64,000 nucleotides of DNA from Stenotrophomonas sp. ASS1. Lineage in GTDB: Bacteria > Pseudomonadota > Gammaproteobacteria > Xanthomonadales > Xanthomonadaceae. The notes beneath the pieces were generated by a model. The model did not search any database. It saw only the letters and a list, made by a program, of their open reading frames with translations, and was not told the DNA's origin. How positions within the stretch are numbered: position 1 is the stretch's first letter; every line of letters starts with the position of its first letter. The translations under genes and the position numbers were made by a program. The DNA lies in the NCBI RefSeq assembly GCF_004346925.1, contig NZ_CP031167.1, positions 1,322,001 to 1,386,000 on the forward strand, in the 5' to 3' direction. This document shows, piece by piece, positions 54,035 through 62,828 of this stretch.

Positions 54035-54279
54035 CAGTAGATGAGGGTCACGGCAGGCGCCGCGTCGTCGCTGTCGGCCGGCGGCGCGAGGTCGCGGATC
54101 TGTTGCGGAAGCTCGGGCGCGTCGCTGCGCCGGTGCGGTGCCGCGCATCGGGTGTTGCCGGCATCACTGCTGCAGCCCTCGACCACAGTCAGCCGGATCT
54201 GCAGGGAGGTGCTGCCGGGATCGGCCCACGCGGGCATACTGGCGACCAGCATCGCCCCGATCAGAAGTGCGCGAACCAC
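54034..54279 (-). CDS. Mini SCPU-like protein, possibly a reduced pilin
   Basis: An 81-residue exported protein. The signal sequence ends 'LVASMPAWA'. The mature part begins with a strand 'STSLQIRLTVVEGCSS', has a second Cys about eight residues later, then a proline/acid-rich stretch, and ends 'AVTLIY', like the final strand of spore-coat-U pilins. The roughly 60-80 central residues of a normal SCPU domain are missing. It overlaps the following chaperone by TGATG, favouring real translation. The GTG at 54279 is chosen because it begins the signal. It may be a degraded or specialised subunit. Confidence 0.55.
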   Translation of the reverse strand: MVRALLIGAMLVASMPAWADPGSTSLQIRLTVVEGCSSDAGNTRCAAPHRRSDAPELPQQIRDLAPPADSDDAAPAVTLIY

Positions 54280-54337
54280 CTGCCATCCACCGTACTGTAG
54301 GACCCGTTGCGCGGTATCGGCCGGATCGGCCGAATCT

Positions 54338-54477
54338 GTAGGGTCGACTGCCAGTCGACTGGTCCTGGCGCAGGAGGGATGCGCGCATCCACGCACGGCG
54401 TGGATCTACCGGAACCCACCCCGGTGGATGCCGACCATTCCAATCCATCCCGGTGGATGCCGACCGTTGGTCGGCAC
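54338..54477. repeat. Cluster of GTAG REPs and a repeated GGTGGATGCCGACC motif
   Basis: A GTAG unit of GTCGACT type (54338-54360) is followed by an inverted SMAG unit (54386-54409). Two copies of the direct repeat CCGGTGGATGCCGACC start at 54421 and 54450, and the second ends in a short palindrome. They lie inside the pilus operon between the adhesin and mini-SCPU genes. Confidence 0.75.
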
Positions 54478-54482
54478 ACAGG

Positions 54483-55520
54483 TCAGTAAGTGATCGTCAC
54501 CTGCACCAGATCGTTGTAGGTACCGGCCGGAGGCTGGCCGGTGACCGGCGGCACCCGGCCATGGATGGTCAGCTGCTGCGCGCTGCCACTTCCGGTGCCG
54601 CCAACGGTATCGACATTGAGGGTATTGCCCCAGCGCAGGCTGCGCGCGGCGTCGCGGTACAGCTCATAGGGGAGGTAGTAGGTGCCGCTGCCAATGGTGG
54701 TGGCCATGCGCCGGGTGGTGGAGGCGGCGGGGTTGTTCTGGCCGTTGTTGAGGCTAATCTGGTAGGCGGTGTTCTTCAGGCAGGTCAGCGTGAGCGTGGC
54801 GGTCCGGTCGATGTTGGCGGAAATGCTGCCGGTGACGTTGCCGAAGTCCATGTTGGTGGTGACGTAGCTGCCGCATTGCGGCAGCACGTTGGCAGTGGCA
54901 GTGAAGCTGAAGGCCGCACTGGCGCTGTTGGTGCCGGTTGCGCCGCCGTTGCAGGCGGCCGGCACGGTGGCGTTGCCGAGCAGGACTTCGTTCCAGGCCC
55001 AGGTGAGCACCACGTTGGCGCCACTGAAGGTGCTGCTGTAAGCACCCGAAGCGAGGATCTGGTTGGCGGGGATCTGCGCGAACAGCTGCACGGACTGCGC
55101 ACCGCTGCCGCCGGTCAGCAGCGGCACGTTGTAGCTCATGGTCAGTTCCTGCGCCGGCGGCGTGCCGCGTGGCACCAGGCCGGTGACCTGGCCGTAGCTG
55201 GCGTTGTTGTAGAGCTGGAAATTCATGGTGTCGCTGGTGGAAGTGGACATCGTGCGGAAGGTGGAGCTGCTGCCGCCGCCACTGCCTGCGCCGACACCCA
55301 CGCAGACGCGGACGCCGGTGGTGGCCAGCAGGCTCAGTGCGGCGGTGGTGCAGGTCACCGTGATGTTCAGCGTCGCCGCCGTAGGGCCGGGAGCGTTGCT
55401 GTTGATGTTGCCGAACGGCAGGGTCGGGTTCGCGGTTGCCGTGCAGACCGCTGTCGCCTGGGCCGGTAGTGCCGCGAGCAGGCCGGCGAACAGCAGCATG
55501 CCGAGCAGCAGCACTCTCAT
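54483..55520 (-). CDS. Two-domain SCPU pilus tip adhesin (CsuE-like)
   Basis: A 345-residue exported protein with a signal peptide ('LLFAGLLAALPAQATA') and two spore-coat-U domains. The first (about 24-185) has 'TATANPTLPFGNINSNAPGP' and a long loop with a Ser/Thr/Gly-rich insert. The second (about 195-345) ends 'PPAGTYNDLVQVTITY', the canonical SCPU strand. This two-domain layout is that of tip adhesins of archaic chaperone-usher pili, where the first domain binds surfaces. Start overlaps the usher stop as ATGA. Confidence 0.85.
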   Translation of the reverse strand: MRVLLLGMLLFAGLLAALPAQATAVCTATANPTLPFGNINSNAPGPTAATLNITVTCTTAALSLLATTGVRVCVGVGAGSGGGSSSTFRTMSTSTSDTMNFQLYNNASYGQVTGLVPRGTPPAQELTMSYNVPLLTGGSGAQSVQLFAQIPANQILASGAYSSTFSGANVVLTWAWNEVLLGNATVPAACNGGATGTNSASAAFSFTATANVLPQCGSYVTTNMDFGNVTGSISANIDRTATLTLTCLKNTAYQISLNNGQNNPAASTTRRMATTIGSGTYYLPYELYRDAARSLRWGNTLNVDTVGGTGSGSAQQLTIHGRVPPVTGQPPAGTYNDLVQVTITY

Positions 55521-57895
55521 GGCGCCACCTCCGGGATGCACGGCAGCGGTGCCGGCTTCGGCCGGGCGCCGGACGCCACTACCTTGGGCTGCTCGGGTAC
55601 CTTCACCCGGCACTGGCCGCGGCTGGTGGTGATGTACAGCACGCTGCCGGCAGCGACGTCTTCCAGATACAGCAGGCCGTCATAGCCCACCGTGGCCTGG
55701 CGTCCGCCGGGCAACTGCACTTCGCTGCCCACTTCCAGCGGCTGCCCGTCCATGCTCTGAAGCGTCAGGCTCAGAGAGGGCCGCGAGCGCAACTGGAATG
55801 TCACGTGGGTCCCAGCGCGCTGGCGCGGCGTCACCCAGTCCTCGATGCGGTCGGCACGCATGTCCTCGGGCAGGTCCAGGGTGTCGATCGAGACCCGGTT
55901 GCGCTGCCAGGACAGCAGCGGGCTGATCAGCAACAGGCCACGATCATCGGTGACGCCGATCAGGCGGTTCTCCAGCCGCACCGGCACGCCACCGACACCA
56001 TTGGTGCTGATCACCGCGAATGCATCGGAGACCTCGCGGGTGGCGAACGCGTGCCCGCCCATCCAGACCAGGCTGCCACTGGCGTTGCCGTAGGCATAGT
56101 TGAGCCCGCCCTGGCGAGAGGCGCCGAAGGAGTAGCGGCCGACGTCATTGAGGATGCCGACTTCGGCCAGGCCGCCACTGCCGTCCTCGCCGTGGCGCAC
56201 CTGCGCGCGCCAACCGATGCCGCCTGCACTGCCATCGCCGGGCACCGGCTGGGTGACGTCGGCCACCCACGTCTGGCTGTCGCCATTGCGCTGGCTGGAC
56301 AGGCTGGCCTGGCGGTTGTTGCCCAGGCTGGCCGTCACCGACAGATAGATGCTGCGGTCATCACTCTGGTCCAGGTTCTGGTTCACCGAGAGGTAGGCTG
56401 ACCAGCGCTGGCTCCAGGTGCGCGACCAGAACAGGCTGGCGTAGCGGTTGTCTTCGCCATCGGGGTAGCGCAGGCGCAGGTAGCTGGCGCTGAGCGTGCC
56501 CAGCCGCAGCAGATCCGCGCCGACCGTGGCCTGTTCGCTGATGCTGGGTGGCAGGTTGCCCTGCAGTGCGCCCAGGTCGCGGTAATCACCATGGCTGCGC
56601 ACGGTGCGCAGATTGACGTTGAGTCGGCGGTTGTTCCAACTGTAGCCCAGTGCCCATTGCCCGCCCTGCAGGCCGTGATAGTCACTGTGCGCATAGGCGG
56701 CGTTGAACACGCCCGCGCCACCCAGCAGCCACCAGCCGCCGATGCCGGCCTGGGCCAGGCCACCACCGCCTTCGGCATGAGCCTCGCCGGTGAACGTGTC
56801 ACTGATGCCACCGCGCCAGCTGGCACTGGCCACGGTGCGGTCGTCGTAGGCGAAGGAGCGCTGGCCGAAGTCCTCACGCAGGTGGCCGATGCCGGCGGAC
56901 CAGTCCGACAGGCCCTTGGCCAGCAGCTGCTGGGTGCCATAGAAGCTGAAATCCAGGGTCTGCATGCGGCCGAACGCATCGGTCACCACCACCTGTGCGC
57001 TGCCGGTGCCGCTGATCCCCGGCTGTGCGGCCAGCTGGAACGGGCCGACCGGGACCTGGCCGCTGTACTGGCGCAGGCCATCGACGTACAGCTCGACCGT
57101 GGACGGCACCACCGCCTGGCCGAGGAAACTGGGCGTGGGGGTCAGCACGCGATAGGGCTGCAGGCCGTAGTTGCGACCGATCTGCAGGCCACCCAGGCGC
57201 ACCGGACGGGTCCAGTCGACGAAGCCGCTGTAGAAATCGCCGACCTCCAGCGTCATCGCCTGGTCGGGGAAATCCAGGCTCCAGCGCGTATCCAGGCGCA
57301 CGCTCTCACCACGCCAGCGACGGTCGCCAGGCTGCTGGTAGCGCCTGCTGACCGCGGTGTTTTCGAAGGTGCCGTTGCCGACGCCGAACAGGCGCAGTTC
57401 GGAGCTCAGGCTGAGGTTGCCCAGCGTATCCACCCGGCTGCCATACACGTCGTAGTTGAGCAGCAGTCCGGGTGAGGCACTGCTTGCGGGCGCGCGTGTC
57501 TGCGGGCGGCTGAGCACGGTGGTTGGCAGGGTCAGCTGGTCCAGTGGCACGTCCAGCGCCAGGGTCTGCAGGCGTGCGTCATAGCGCACCACCGCGCCGC
57601 TGATCTGGTCCAGATACACCGGTGCATCGCCGTGGGCGTTGAAGCCGAGCTGGCGCAGTACGTCGGGGCTGGCCTGCAGGCGGCCACGGTTCTCGATGAA
57701 AGGCAGCAGTCCGCGTGGGGTGCTGTTGAGCGAAACGTCCAGGTACAGCGTCTGGTTGGCGGTCAACGGTGTGGGCGGTGGCAGCATCGCATCGGCGGAG
57801 ATGCCTGATACATCGGCGGTGGCGGTAGCCGCTGCACCGGACACATCGGCGGCTTGGGTCGCCGCAGGAGCCAGGGCAGCAAGCAGCGCGCCCAT
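55517..57895 (-). CDS. Outer membrane usher of archaic chaperone-usher pilus
   Basis: A 792-residue FimD/PapC family usher. Signal peptide, then an N-terminal periplasmic domain ('QTLYLDVSLNSTPRGLLPFI'), a 24-strand barrel with plug ('GVGGVPVRLENRLIGVTDDR', 'ISPLLSWQRNRVSIDTLDLP') and C-terminal domains ('GRQATVGYDGLLYLEDVAAG'). It moves pilin across the outer membrane. The start at 57895 has GAGG five bases upstream and lies 7 bp after the chaperone stop. A start at 57949 has no ribosome site and overlaps the chaperone gene. Confidence 0.9.
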   Translation of the reverse strand: MGALLAALAPAATQAADVSGAAATATADVSGISADAMLPPPTPLTANQTLYLDVSLNSTPRGLLPFIENRGRLQASPDVLRQLGFNAHGDAPVYLDQISGAVVRYDARLQTLALDVPLDQLTLPTTVLSRPQTRAPASSASPGLLLNYDVYGSRVDTLGNLSLSSELRLFGVGNGTFENTAVSRRYQQPGDRRWRGESVRLDTRWSLDFPDQAMTLEVGDFYSGFVDWTRPVRLGGLQIGRNYGLQPYRVLTPTPSFLGQAVVPSTVELYVDGLRQYSGQVPVGPFQLAAQPGISGTGSAQVVVTDAFGRMQTLDFSFYGTQQLLAKGLSDWSAGIGHLREDFGQRSFAYDDRTVASASWRGGISDTFTGEAHAEGGGGLAQAGIGGWWLLGGAGVFNAAYAHSDYHGLQGGQWALGYSWNNRRLNVNLRTVRSHGDYRDLGALQGNLPPSISEQATVGADLLRLGTLSASYLRLRYPDGEDNRYASLFWSRTWSQRWSAYLSVNQNLDQSDDRSIYLSVTASLGNNRQASLSSQRNGDSQTWVADVTQPVPGDGSAGGIGWRAQVRHGEDGSGGLAEVGILNDVGRYSFGASRQGGLNYAYGNASGSLVWMGGHAFATREVSDAFAVISTNGVGGVPVRLENRLIGVTDDRGLLLISPLLSWQRNRVSIDTLDLPEDMRADRIEDWVTPRQRAGTHVTFQLRSRPSLSLTLQSMDGQPLEVGSEVQLPGGRQATVGYDGLLYLEDVAAGSVLYITTSRGQCRVKVPEQPKVVASGARPKPAPLPCIPEVAP

Positions 57896-57902
57896 CAACG
57901 CC

Positions 57903-58652
57903 TCAGCGAGCCGATGGGGGCGACAGCGGCGTCTGTTCCGACTCGCCATTGAGCTTGGCCGTGATCTGGTCGTTGTCGTGGTCGATCGCCGTGCGCTCGA
58001 TCGGCCAGCGCATCACCTGCCCGGGCAGCACGTAACCCAGCAGTCCGGGATGCACGATGCGTGGGCGCGTGGGGCTGCCCAGCGCAAGATCGGCGATCTG
58101 CGCATAGCTGTTGCCTGCGTTGGCCACCTCGACGACGTTGCGGCCATCGGGCAACTGCACCAGGCGGGCCTGCAGCTGCGGCGCAAGCTTGCCGGCGGCG
58201 GGCTGCACGAACACCGGTATCGAATAGCGCAGCACGAACTGCATGCCGTCGGCGCGGGTGGCCAGGTCGGGCACCTCGTCAACAATCAGCCTGTAGTACT
58301 GCTGTGCCGGCGGTGGCGTCCTGTCCGGACGCATCACCCGGACCAGCTGCTGCTGCCCGGCAGCCAGTTCCTGCATCGGCGGGGTGACCACCAGTTCATC
58401 GGTGGGCAACAGTTGCTCCTGGCCGTCCTGCTGCACCCAGCGGAACACCCGAACCTGCAGCCTCACCGGCGAGGTGCCACTGTTGGTCAGCCAAAGCTCG
58501 CCGGCACGCTGGCGCGCTTCCAGCTGCAGGCTGGTCGGGGCGACCTGCAGGCTGGTGGCTTCGACCGAGGCGGCGAATACCAGGCTCAGGACGAGCAGCG
58601 CCACGCCGGTGGCGCGCCACGGGCGGGGTCCGGCCATGCGGGCGTGCTCCAT
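57903..58652 (-). CDS. Periplasmic pilus chaperone
   Basis: A 249-residue PapD-like chaperone. Signal peptide, then an Ig-like domain with 'QVAPTSLQLEARQRAGELWL' and 'QVRVFRWVQQDGQEQLLPTD'. The chaperone signature follows in 'PPMQELAAGQQQLVRVMRPD' and 'YYRLIVDEVP'. The second domain has 'GNSYAQIADLALGSP' and ends polar. It folds SCPU subunits by donor-strand complementation. Starts in a TGATG overlap with the upstream pilin gene. Confidence 0.9.
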   Translation of the reverse strand: MEHARMAGPRPWRATGVALLVLSLVFAASVEATSLQVAPTSLQLEARQRAGELWLTNSGTSPVRLQVRVFRWVQQDGQEQLLPTDELVVTPPMQELAAGQQQLVRVMRPDRTPPPAQQYYRLIVDEVPDLATRADGMQFVLRYSIPVFVQPAAGKLAPQLQARLVQLPDGRNVVEVANAGNSYAQIADLALGSPTRPRIVHPGLLGYVLPGQVMRWPIERTAIDHDNDQITAKLNGESEQTPLSPPSAR

Positions 58653-59182
58653 CAATAGGTGATCGTGGCGGTAACCGTATCCAGGTAGTTGCCGGTCGCC
58701 GGGTTGTTGGTGCTCAGGTTCAGAATCTGGCCGTAGACGATGTAGGGCACGGCCAGGCCGGTGCCGATGCCAGCCTGGGTGTTGGTGCCGGAGGTGGCAC
58801 CCCAGACCAGGGTGTGCGCGGCGTCCTGGTAGAGCTGGTAGCCGACGTAGTTGTTGGCGGTCACCGCGGCGTTGGTGTTCTTCATCCGGCGAGTGGTGAC
58901 GTCATTCGCGGTGCTGGCATTGGCACCCGCATTCAGTGAAATCGTGTACGGGGTCAGTGCCGAGCACTGGGCGGTCACCGTGCCCTGACCCAGGGTGGGG
59001 GTCGCGGTGGTCGAGGCCGCCGTGCCGAAGTCAACGTTGGTGGCGGCAGCGGCCGTGATCGTGCAGGCCTTGGTCACCACCAGGGTGACATTGAAGGTGG
59101 TGGTGTCTGCGGCCAGGGCCGGGCCGGACAGCAGGACCCCGGCCAGGGCCCAGGCAAGCGGGGAACGAAGCGCGGATCGCAT
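58652..59182 (-). CDS. SCPU domain major pilin subunit
   Basis: A 176-residue exported pilin. Signal peptide ('ALAGVLLSGPALAAD'), then one spore-coat-U domain: 'NVTLVVTKACTITAAAATNV', a second Cys at 'TAQCSALTPYTISLNAGANA', 'RRMKNTNAAVTANNYVGYQL' and the final strand 'NYLDTVTATITY'. It is the first gene of the operon and the only full-length, single-domain subunit, so it is probably the shaft pilin. The start at 59182 has GGAGG seven bases upstream. Confidence 0.88.
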   Translation of the reverse strand: MRSALRSPLAWALAGVLLSGPALAADTTTFNVTLVVTKACTITAAAATNVDFGTAASTTATPTLGQGTVTAQCSALTPYTISLNAGANASTANDVTTRRMKNTNAAVTANNYVGYQLYQDAAHTLVWGATSGTNTQAGIGTGLAVPYIVYGQILNLSTNNPATGNYLDTVTATITY

Positions 59183-59421
59183 GGACAACCTCCCTGACCC
59201 GAAGGTCCGTTGAACAAGGCGAAGGCGGCACGTTCGGCACCGCTTCGGCGACGGTGACCCCAGCTTAGGAGGCGTAAGTGTCTGTATTCCGTGATAAACA
59301 GGGAGGCGAAAGGGGGGCGGCGATCACGCTTTCACTTTCCTTGCCGGAACCGTGCATGGCCCGGATCGCCAGTTGGGTGGCGTTCGTTCAGATTGTGGCC
59401 GGATCGGCGATAATGGGGGCC
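59183..59421. promoter_or_regulatory. Divergent control region of pilus operon and map
   Basis: This 239-bp gap separates the pilus operon (minus) from map (plus). A GATAAT-like -10 for map lies at 59409-59414. No clear promoter for the pilus is readable. Base composition dips in the middle (TGTATTCCGTGATAAACA), a likely place for regulators. Confidence 0.4.
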
Positions 59422-60198
59422 ATGAGCGTGAATCTGAAAACCCCGCAGGAAATCGAGATGATGCGAATCGCCGGCCGCCTGGCCAGCGAAGTGCTCGACA
59501 TCGTCACCCCCCACGTCAAGCCCGGTGTCACCACCGAGGAACTGGACCGCATCTGCCACGACCACATCGTGAACGTGCAGGGCGCCGTTCCGGCCAACGT
59601 CGGCTACCGCGGCTTCCCGAAGACCGTGTGTACCTCGGTCAACAACGTCATCTGCCATGGCATCCCCAGCGAAGGGAAGGTGCTCAAGGATGGCGACATC
59701 ATCAACATCGACGTCACCGTCATCAAGGATGGCTGGCACGGCGACACCAGCCGCATGTACTTCGTCGGCACCCCGTCGGTGATGGCCCGCCGCCTGGTGG
59801 AAACCACCTACGAAGCCATGTGGCGCGGCATCCGCGCGGTGCGTCCGGGCGCGACCCTGGGCGACATTGGCCATGCCATCCAGAGCTATGCCGAAGGCGA
59901 GCGTTTCAGCGTGGTGCGCGAGTACTGCGGCCACGGCATCGGCAAGGTCTACCATGATGAACCGCAGGTGGTGCATTACGGCCGCCCGGGCCAGGGCCTG
60001 GTGCTGCAGCCGGGCATGACCTTCACCATCGAGCCGATGATCAACGAGGGCACCCGCTACAACAAGGTGCTGCCGGATGGCTGGACCGTGGTGACCAAGG
60101 ACCGCAAGCTGTCGGCACAGTGGGAGCACATGATCGCGGTCACCGAGACCGGCGTGGACGTGCTGACCCTGTCGCCGGGCGAGTCGCAGGTCTCCTGA
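59422..60198 (+). CDS. map: Type I methionine aminopeptidase
   Basis: A 258-residue metalloenzyme that removes initiator Met. Pita-bread fold with metal ligands in 'INIDVTVIKDGWHGDTSRMY', the His in 'YCGHGIGKVYHDEPQV' and Glu residues in 'MTFTIEPMINEG'. Start at 59422 with a G-rich ribosome site; longer in-frame starts lack conservation. In many bacteria map is next to rpsB; here a pilus operon is inserted between. It precedes glnD by 2 bp. Confidence 0.96.
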   Translation: MSVNLKTPQEIEMMRIAGRLASEVLDIVTPHVKPGVTTEELDRICHDHIVNVQGAVPANVGYRGFPKTVCTSVNNVICHGIPSEGKVLKDGDIINIDVTVIKDGWHGDTSRMYFVGTPSVMARRLVETTYEAMWRGIRAVRPGATLGDIGHAIQSYAEGERFSVVREYCGHGIGKVYHDEPQVVHYGRPGQGLVLQPGMTFTIEPMINEGTRYNKVLPDGWTVVTKDRKLSAQWEHMIAVTETGVDVLTLSPGESQVS

Positions 60199-60200
60199 CG

Positions 60201-62828
60201 ATGCTGCCGGCGAGTTCGCTGCTGGACACGCCGGCCGCGTCGCTCAACGACCCGGACTGGGCTGCTGCCGCGCGCCAGGCGCTGCAGCAGGCCGACGCGC
60301 GCCTGTACCGCCGCTTCGACCAGGGCGACAACATCGAGCGCCTGCTGGCACTGCGCGCGCGCGCTGCCGACCATCTGATCCGCCTGGCCTGGCAGCGCTG
60401 CCTGCCGGCCGACAGCGGGCTGTCGCTGTTCGCGGTCGGCGGCTATGGCCGCGGTGAACTGTTTCCGCGTTCGGACATCGACCTGCTGGTGTTCGGCGAT
60501 CCGCCGGCACAGCTGGCCCATGAGGCGGCGCTGGCGCGCCTGTTCGCACTGCTGTGGGACTGTGGGTTGGCCGTCAGCCATGCGGTGCGTTCTGCATCGC
60601 AGTGCCGCGAGGCGGCAGCGGACCAGACCGTGCTGACCGCGCTGATCGAGGCGCGCCCGATCCTGGCCGATGATGTGGCGCGCCGCGCGCTGCGCGAGGC
60701 CGTCGACGATCGTGAACTGTGGCCGGCGCGCACCTTCTTCCTGGCCAAGCTGGAAGAGCTGCGCAACCGACACCAGCGCTTCGGCGACACCGCCGACAAC
60801 CTGGAGCCGGATCTGAAGGATGGCCCCGGTGGCCTGCGCGATCTCAACACGCTTGGCTGGATGGCACTGCGTGCGTTCGGCGTGCGTGACCTGGAGGCGC
60901 TGGTCGGGCTCGGCCATCTGGGCGCAGACGAAGCGGCAGCACTGAAGCGCGAACGTGCGGTGCTGGCGCGGCTGCGCTTTGGCCTGCATCTGGTCGCGCG
61001 TCGCCCGGAAGAGCGCCTGCGTTTTGATTACCAGAAGACCCTGGCGGCACGCCTGGGCTTTGAAGACGATGCCGAGAATCTCGGTGTCGAGAAGATGATG
61101 CAGGGGTTCTACCGTGCTGCACTGGTGGTGCGCCGGATCAGCGACCGCCTGTTGCAGCGCTTCGAGGAGCAGTTCGACGGCGAGGCGCAGCCGGAGCCGT
61201 TGACCGTGGGTTTTTCCCTGCGCCGTGGTTACCTGGCGGCCAACGAAGCCGACTGGCCGCGCGGCGACATCGGCCAGGTGTTCGCGCTGTTCGCCAGCTG
61301 GGCCAACAATCCGCAGGTGCGCGGCCTGCATTCGCTGACCGCGCGTGCGCTGGCCGAAGCGCTGCCGCTGCTGCCGGCCTACGACCAGGCTGATGCCGAT
61401 GCACGCGAGCAGTTCCTGGCGCTGCTGCGCGGCCAGCGCCCGGTCGATACGCTCTCGCGCATGGCGCGGCTGGGCGTGCTTGGCCAGTGGATTCCCGCGT
61501 TCGCCCAGGTCAGCGGGCGCATGCAGTTCGACTTGTTCCATGTCTACACCGTCGACCAGCACACGCTGATGGTCCTGCGCAACATCGGCCTGTTCGCCAG
61601 CAGTCGCGCCGACGAGCGCTTCTCGATCGCGCACGAAGTGTGGCCGCGCCTGCGCAAGCCCGAACTGCTGCTGCTGGCCGGCCTGTTCCATGACATCGCC
61701 AAGGGCCGTGGCGGCGACCATTCGGAGCTGGGCGCGGTGGACGCGCGCGCGTTCTGCCAGGCGCATGCGCTGAGCACGTCCGACACCGAACTGGTGGCGT
61801 GGCTGGTCGAACAGCACCTGCGCATGTCGGTGACCGCGCAGAAGCAGGACATCGCCGACCCTGAGGTGATCCATCGCTTTGCCACCCTGGTCGGCAGCCG
61901 CGACCGCCTGGACTACCTGTACCTGCTGACCTGCGCCGACATCGCCGGCACCAGCCCCAAGCTGTGGAATGCCTGGAAGGACCGCCTGCTGGCCGACCTG
62001 TACTTCGCCACCCGGCGCGCGCTGCGCGAGGGGCTGGAACACCCGGTGCCGGCGGCCGAGCGCGTGGCCGAAGCGCGTGACAGCGTGCGCGCGCTGGTGC
62101 GCGAGCGGGGTTACGACGATGCCACCATCGATCGCCAGTTCGCGGTGATGCCCGACGAAGGCTTCATCCGCCTGCGCCCGGAGCAGCTGGCCTGGCAGGC
62201 TGCCGCGCTGGTGCCGGTGAAGCAGGGCCAGGCGCTGGTAAAGGTACGCCGGATCAGTGTCGACGATCCCGCGCTGGAAGTCTTCGTGCATTCGCCGGAC
62301 CGCGACGGCCTGTTCGCCGCGATCGTGATGACGCTGGACCGCAAGGGCTACGGCATCCACCGCGCACGCGTGCTGGACGGTCCGGCCGATACCATCTTCG
62401 ATACCTTCGAAGTGAACCCGGCCGATACCTTCGCCGATGGCAGCAGTGCCAACCTGGAAGCGGCGCTGCGCGAGGCACTCGGCGGTGACCTGTCGCGCCT
62501 GCGGCCGTCACGCCGGGTGGTGCCACGGCAGCTGCGGCACTTCCGCTTCGCCCCGCGCATCGAATTCCGCGATGAGCCGGGCGCAACCCGTTTCGCCCTG
62601 GTCGCCCCCGACCGCCCCGGCCTGCTGGCCGATGTGGCGTTCGTGCTGCGCAATCAGGGCCTGCGCGTGCATGATGCGCGCATTGCCACGTTCGGCGAAC
62701 GCGCCGAAGACACCTTCGTGATCAGTGACGAACACGATCTCCCCCTGACTGAACCTGCCCGGCAGCAGCTGCATGACGCGATGCTGGCCTGCCTGGACCC
62801 TGATCGAAACGCCGGAGACCCCGCCTGA
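60201..62828 (+). CDS. glnD: PII uridylyltransferase/uridylyl-removing enzyme
   Basis: An 875-residue bifunctional enzyme sensing glutamine and modifying PII. Nucleotidyltransferase motif '[20 protein letters not shown]' (about 80-99). An HD domain for uridylyl removal follows with '[20 protein letters not shown]' (HD near 497). Two ACT domains at the C-terminus (about 700-870), for example '[20 protein letters not shown]' and '[20 protein letters not shown]', bind glutamine. Its stop overlaps the dapD start as TGATG. Confidence 0.95.
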   Translation: MLPASSLLDTPAASLNDPDWAAAARQALQQADARLYRRFDQGDNIERLLALRARAADHLIRLAWQRCLPADSGLSLFAVGGYGRGELFPRSDIDLLVFGDPPAQLAHEAALARLFALLWDCGLAVSHAVRSASQCREAAADQTVLTALIEARPILADDVARRALREAVDDRELWPARTFFLAKLEELRNRHQRFGDTADNLEPDLKDGPGGLRDLNTLGWMALRAFGVRDLEALVGLGHLGADEAAALKRERAVLARLRFGLHLVARRPEERLRFDYQKTLAARLGFEDDAENLGVEKMMQGFYRAALVVRRISDRLLQRFEEQFDGEAQPEPLTVGFSLRRGYLAANEADWPRGDIGQVFALFASWANNPQVRGLHSLTARALAEALPLLPAYDQADADAREQFLALLRGQRPVDTLSRMARLGVLGQWIPAFAQVSGRMQFDLFHVYTVDQHTLMVLRNIGLFASSRADERFSIAHEVWPRLRKPELLLLAGLFHDIAKGRGGDHSELGAVDARAFCQAHALSTSDTELVAWLVEQHLRMSVTAQKQDIADPEVIHRFATLVGSRDRLDYLYLLTCADIAGTSPKLWNAWKDRLLADLYFATRRALREGLEHPVPAAERVAEARDSVRALVRERGYDDATIDRQFAVMPDEGFIRLRPEQLAWQAAALVPVKQGQALVKVRRISVDDPALEVFVHSPDRDGLFAAIVMTLDRKGYGIHRARVLDGPADTIFDTFEVNPADTFADGSSANLEAALREALGGDLSRLRPSRRVVPRQLRHFRFAPRIEFRDEPGATRFALVAPDRPGLLADVAFVLRNQGLRVHDARIATFGERAEDTFVISDEHDLPLTEPARQQLHDAMLACLDPDRNAGDPA

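Noticed and set aside
60057-62360. A 767-codon minus-strand frame opposite glnD
   Set aside because: Shadow frame; GlnD domains are complete on the plus strand.
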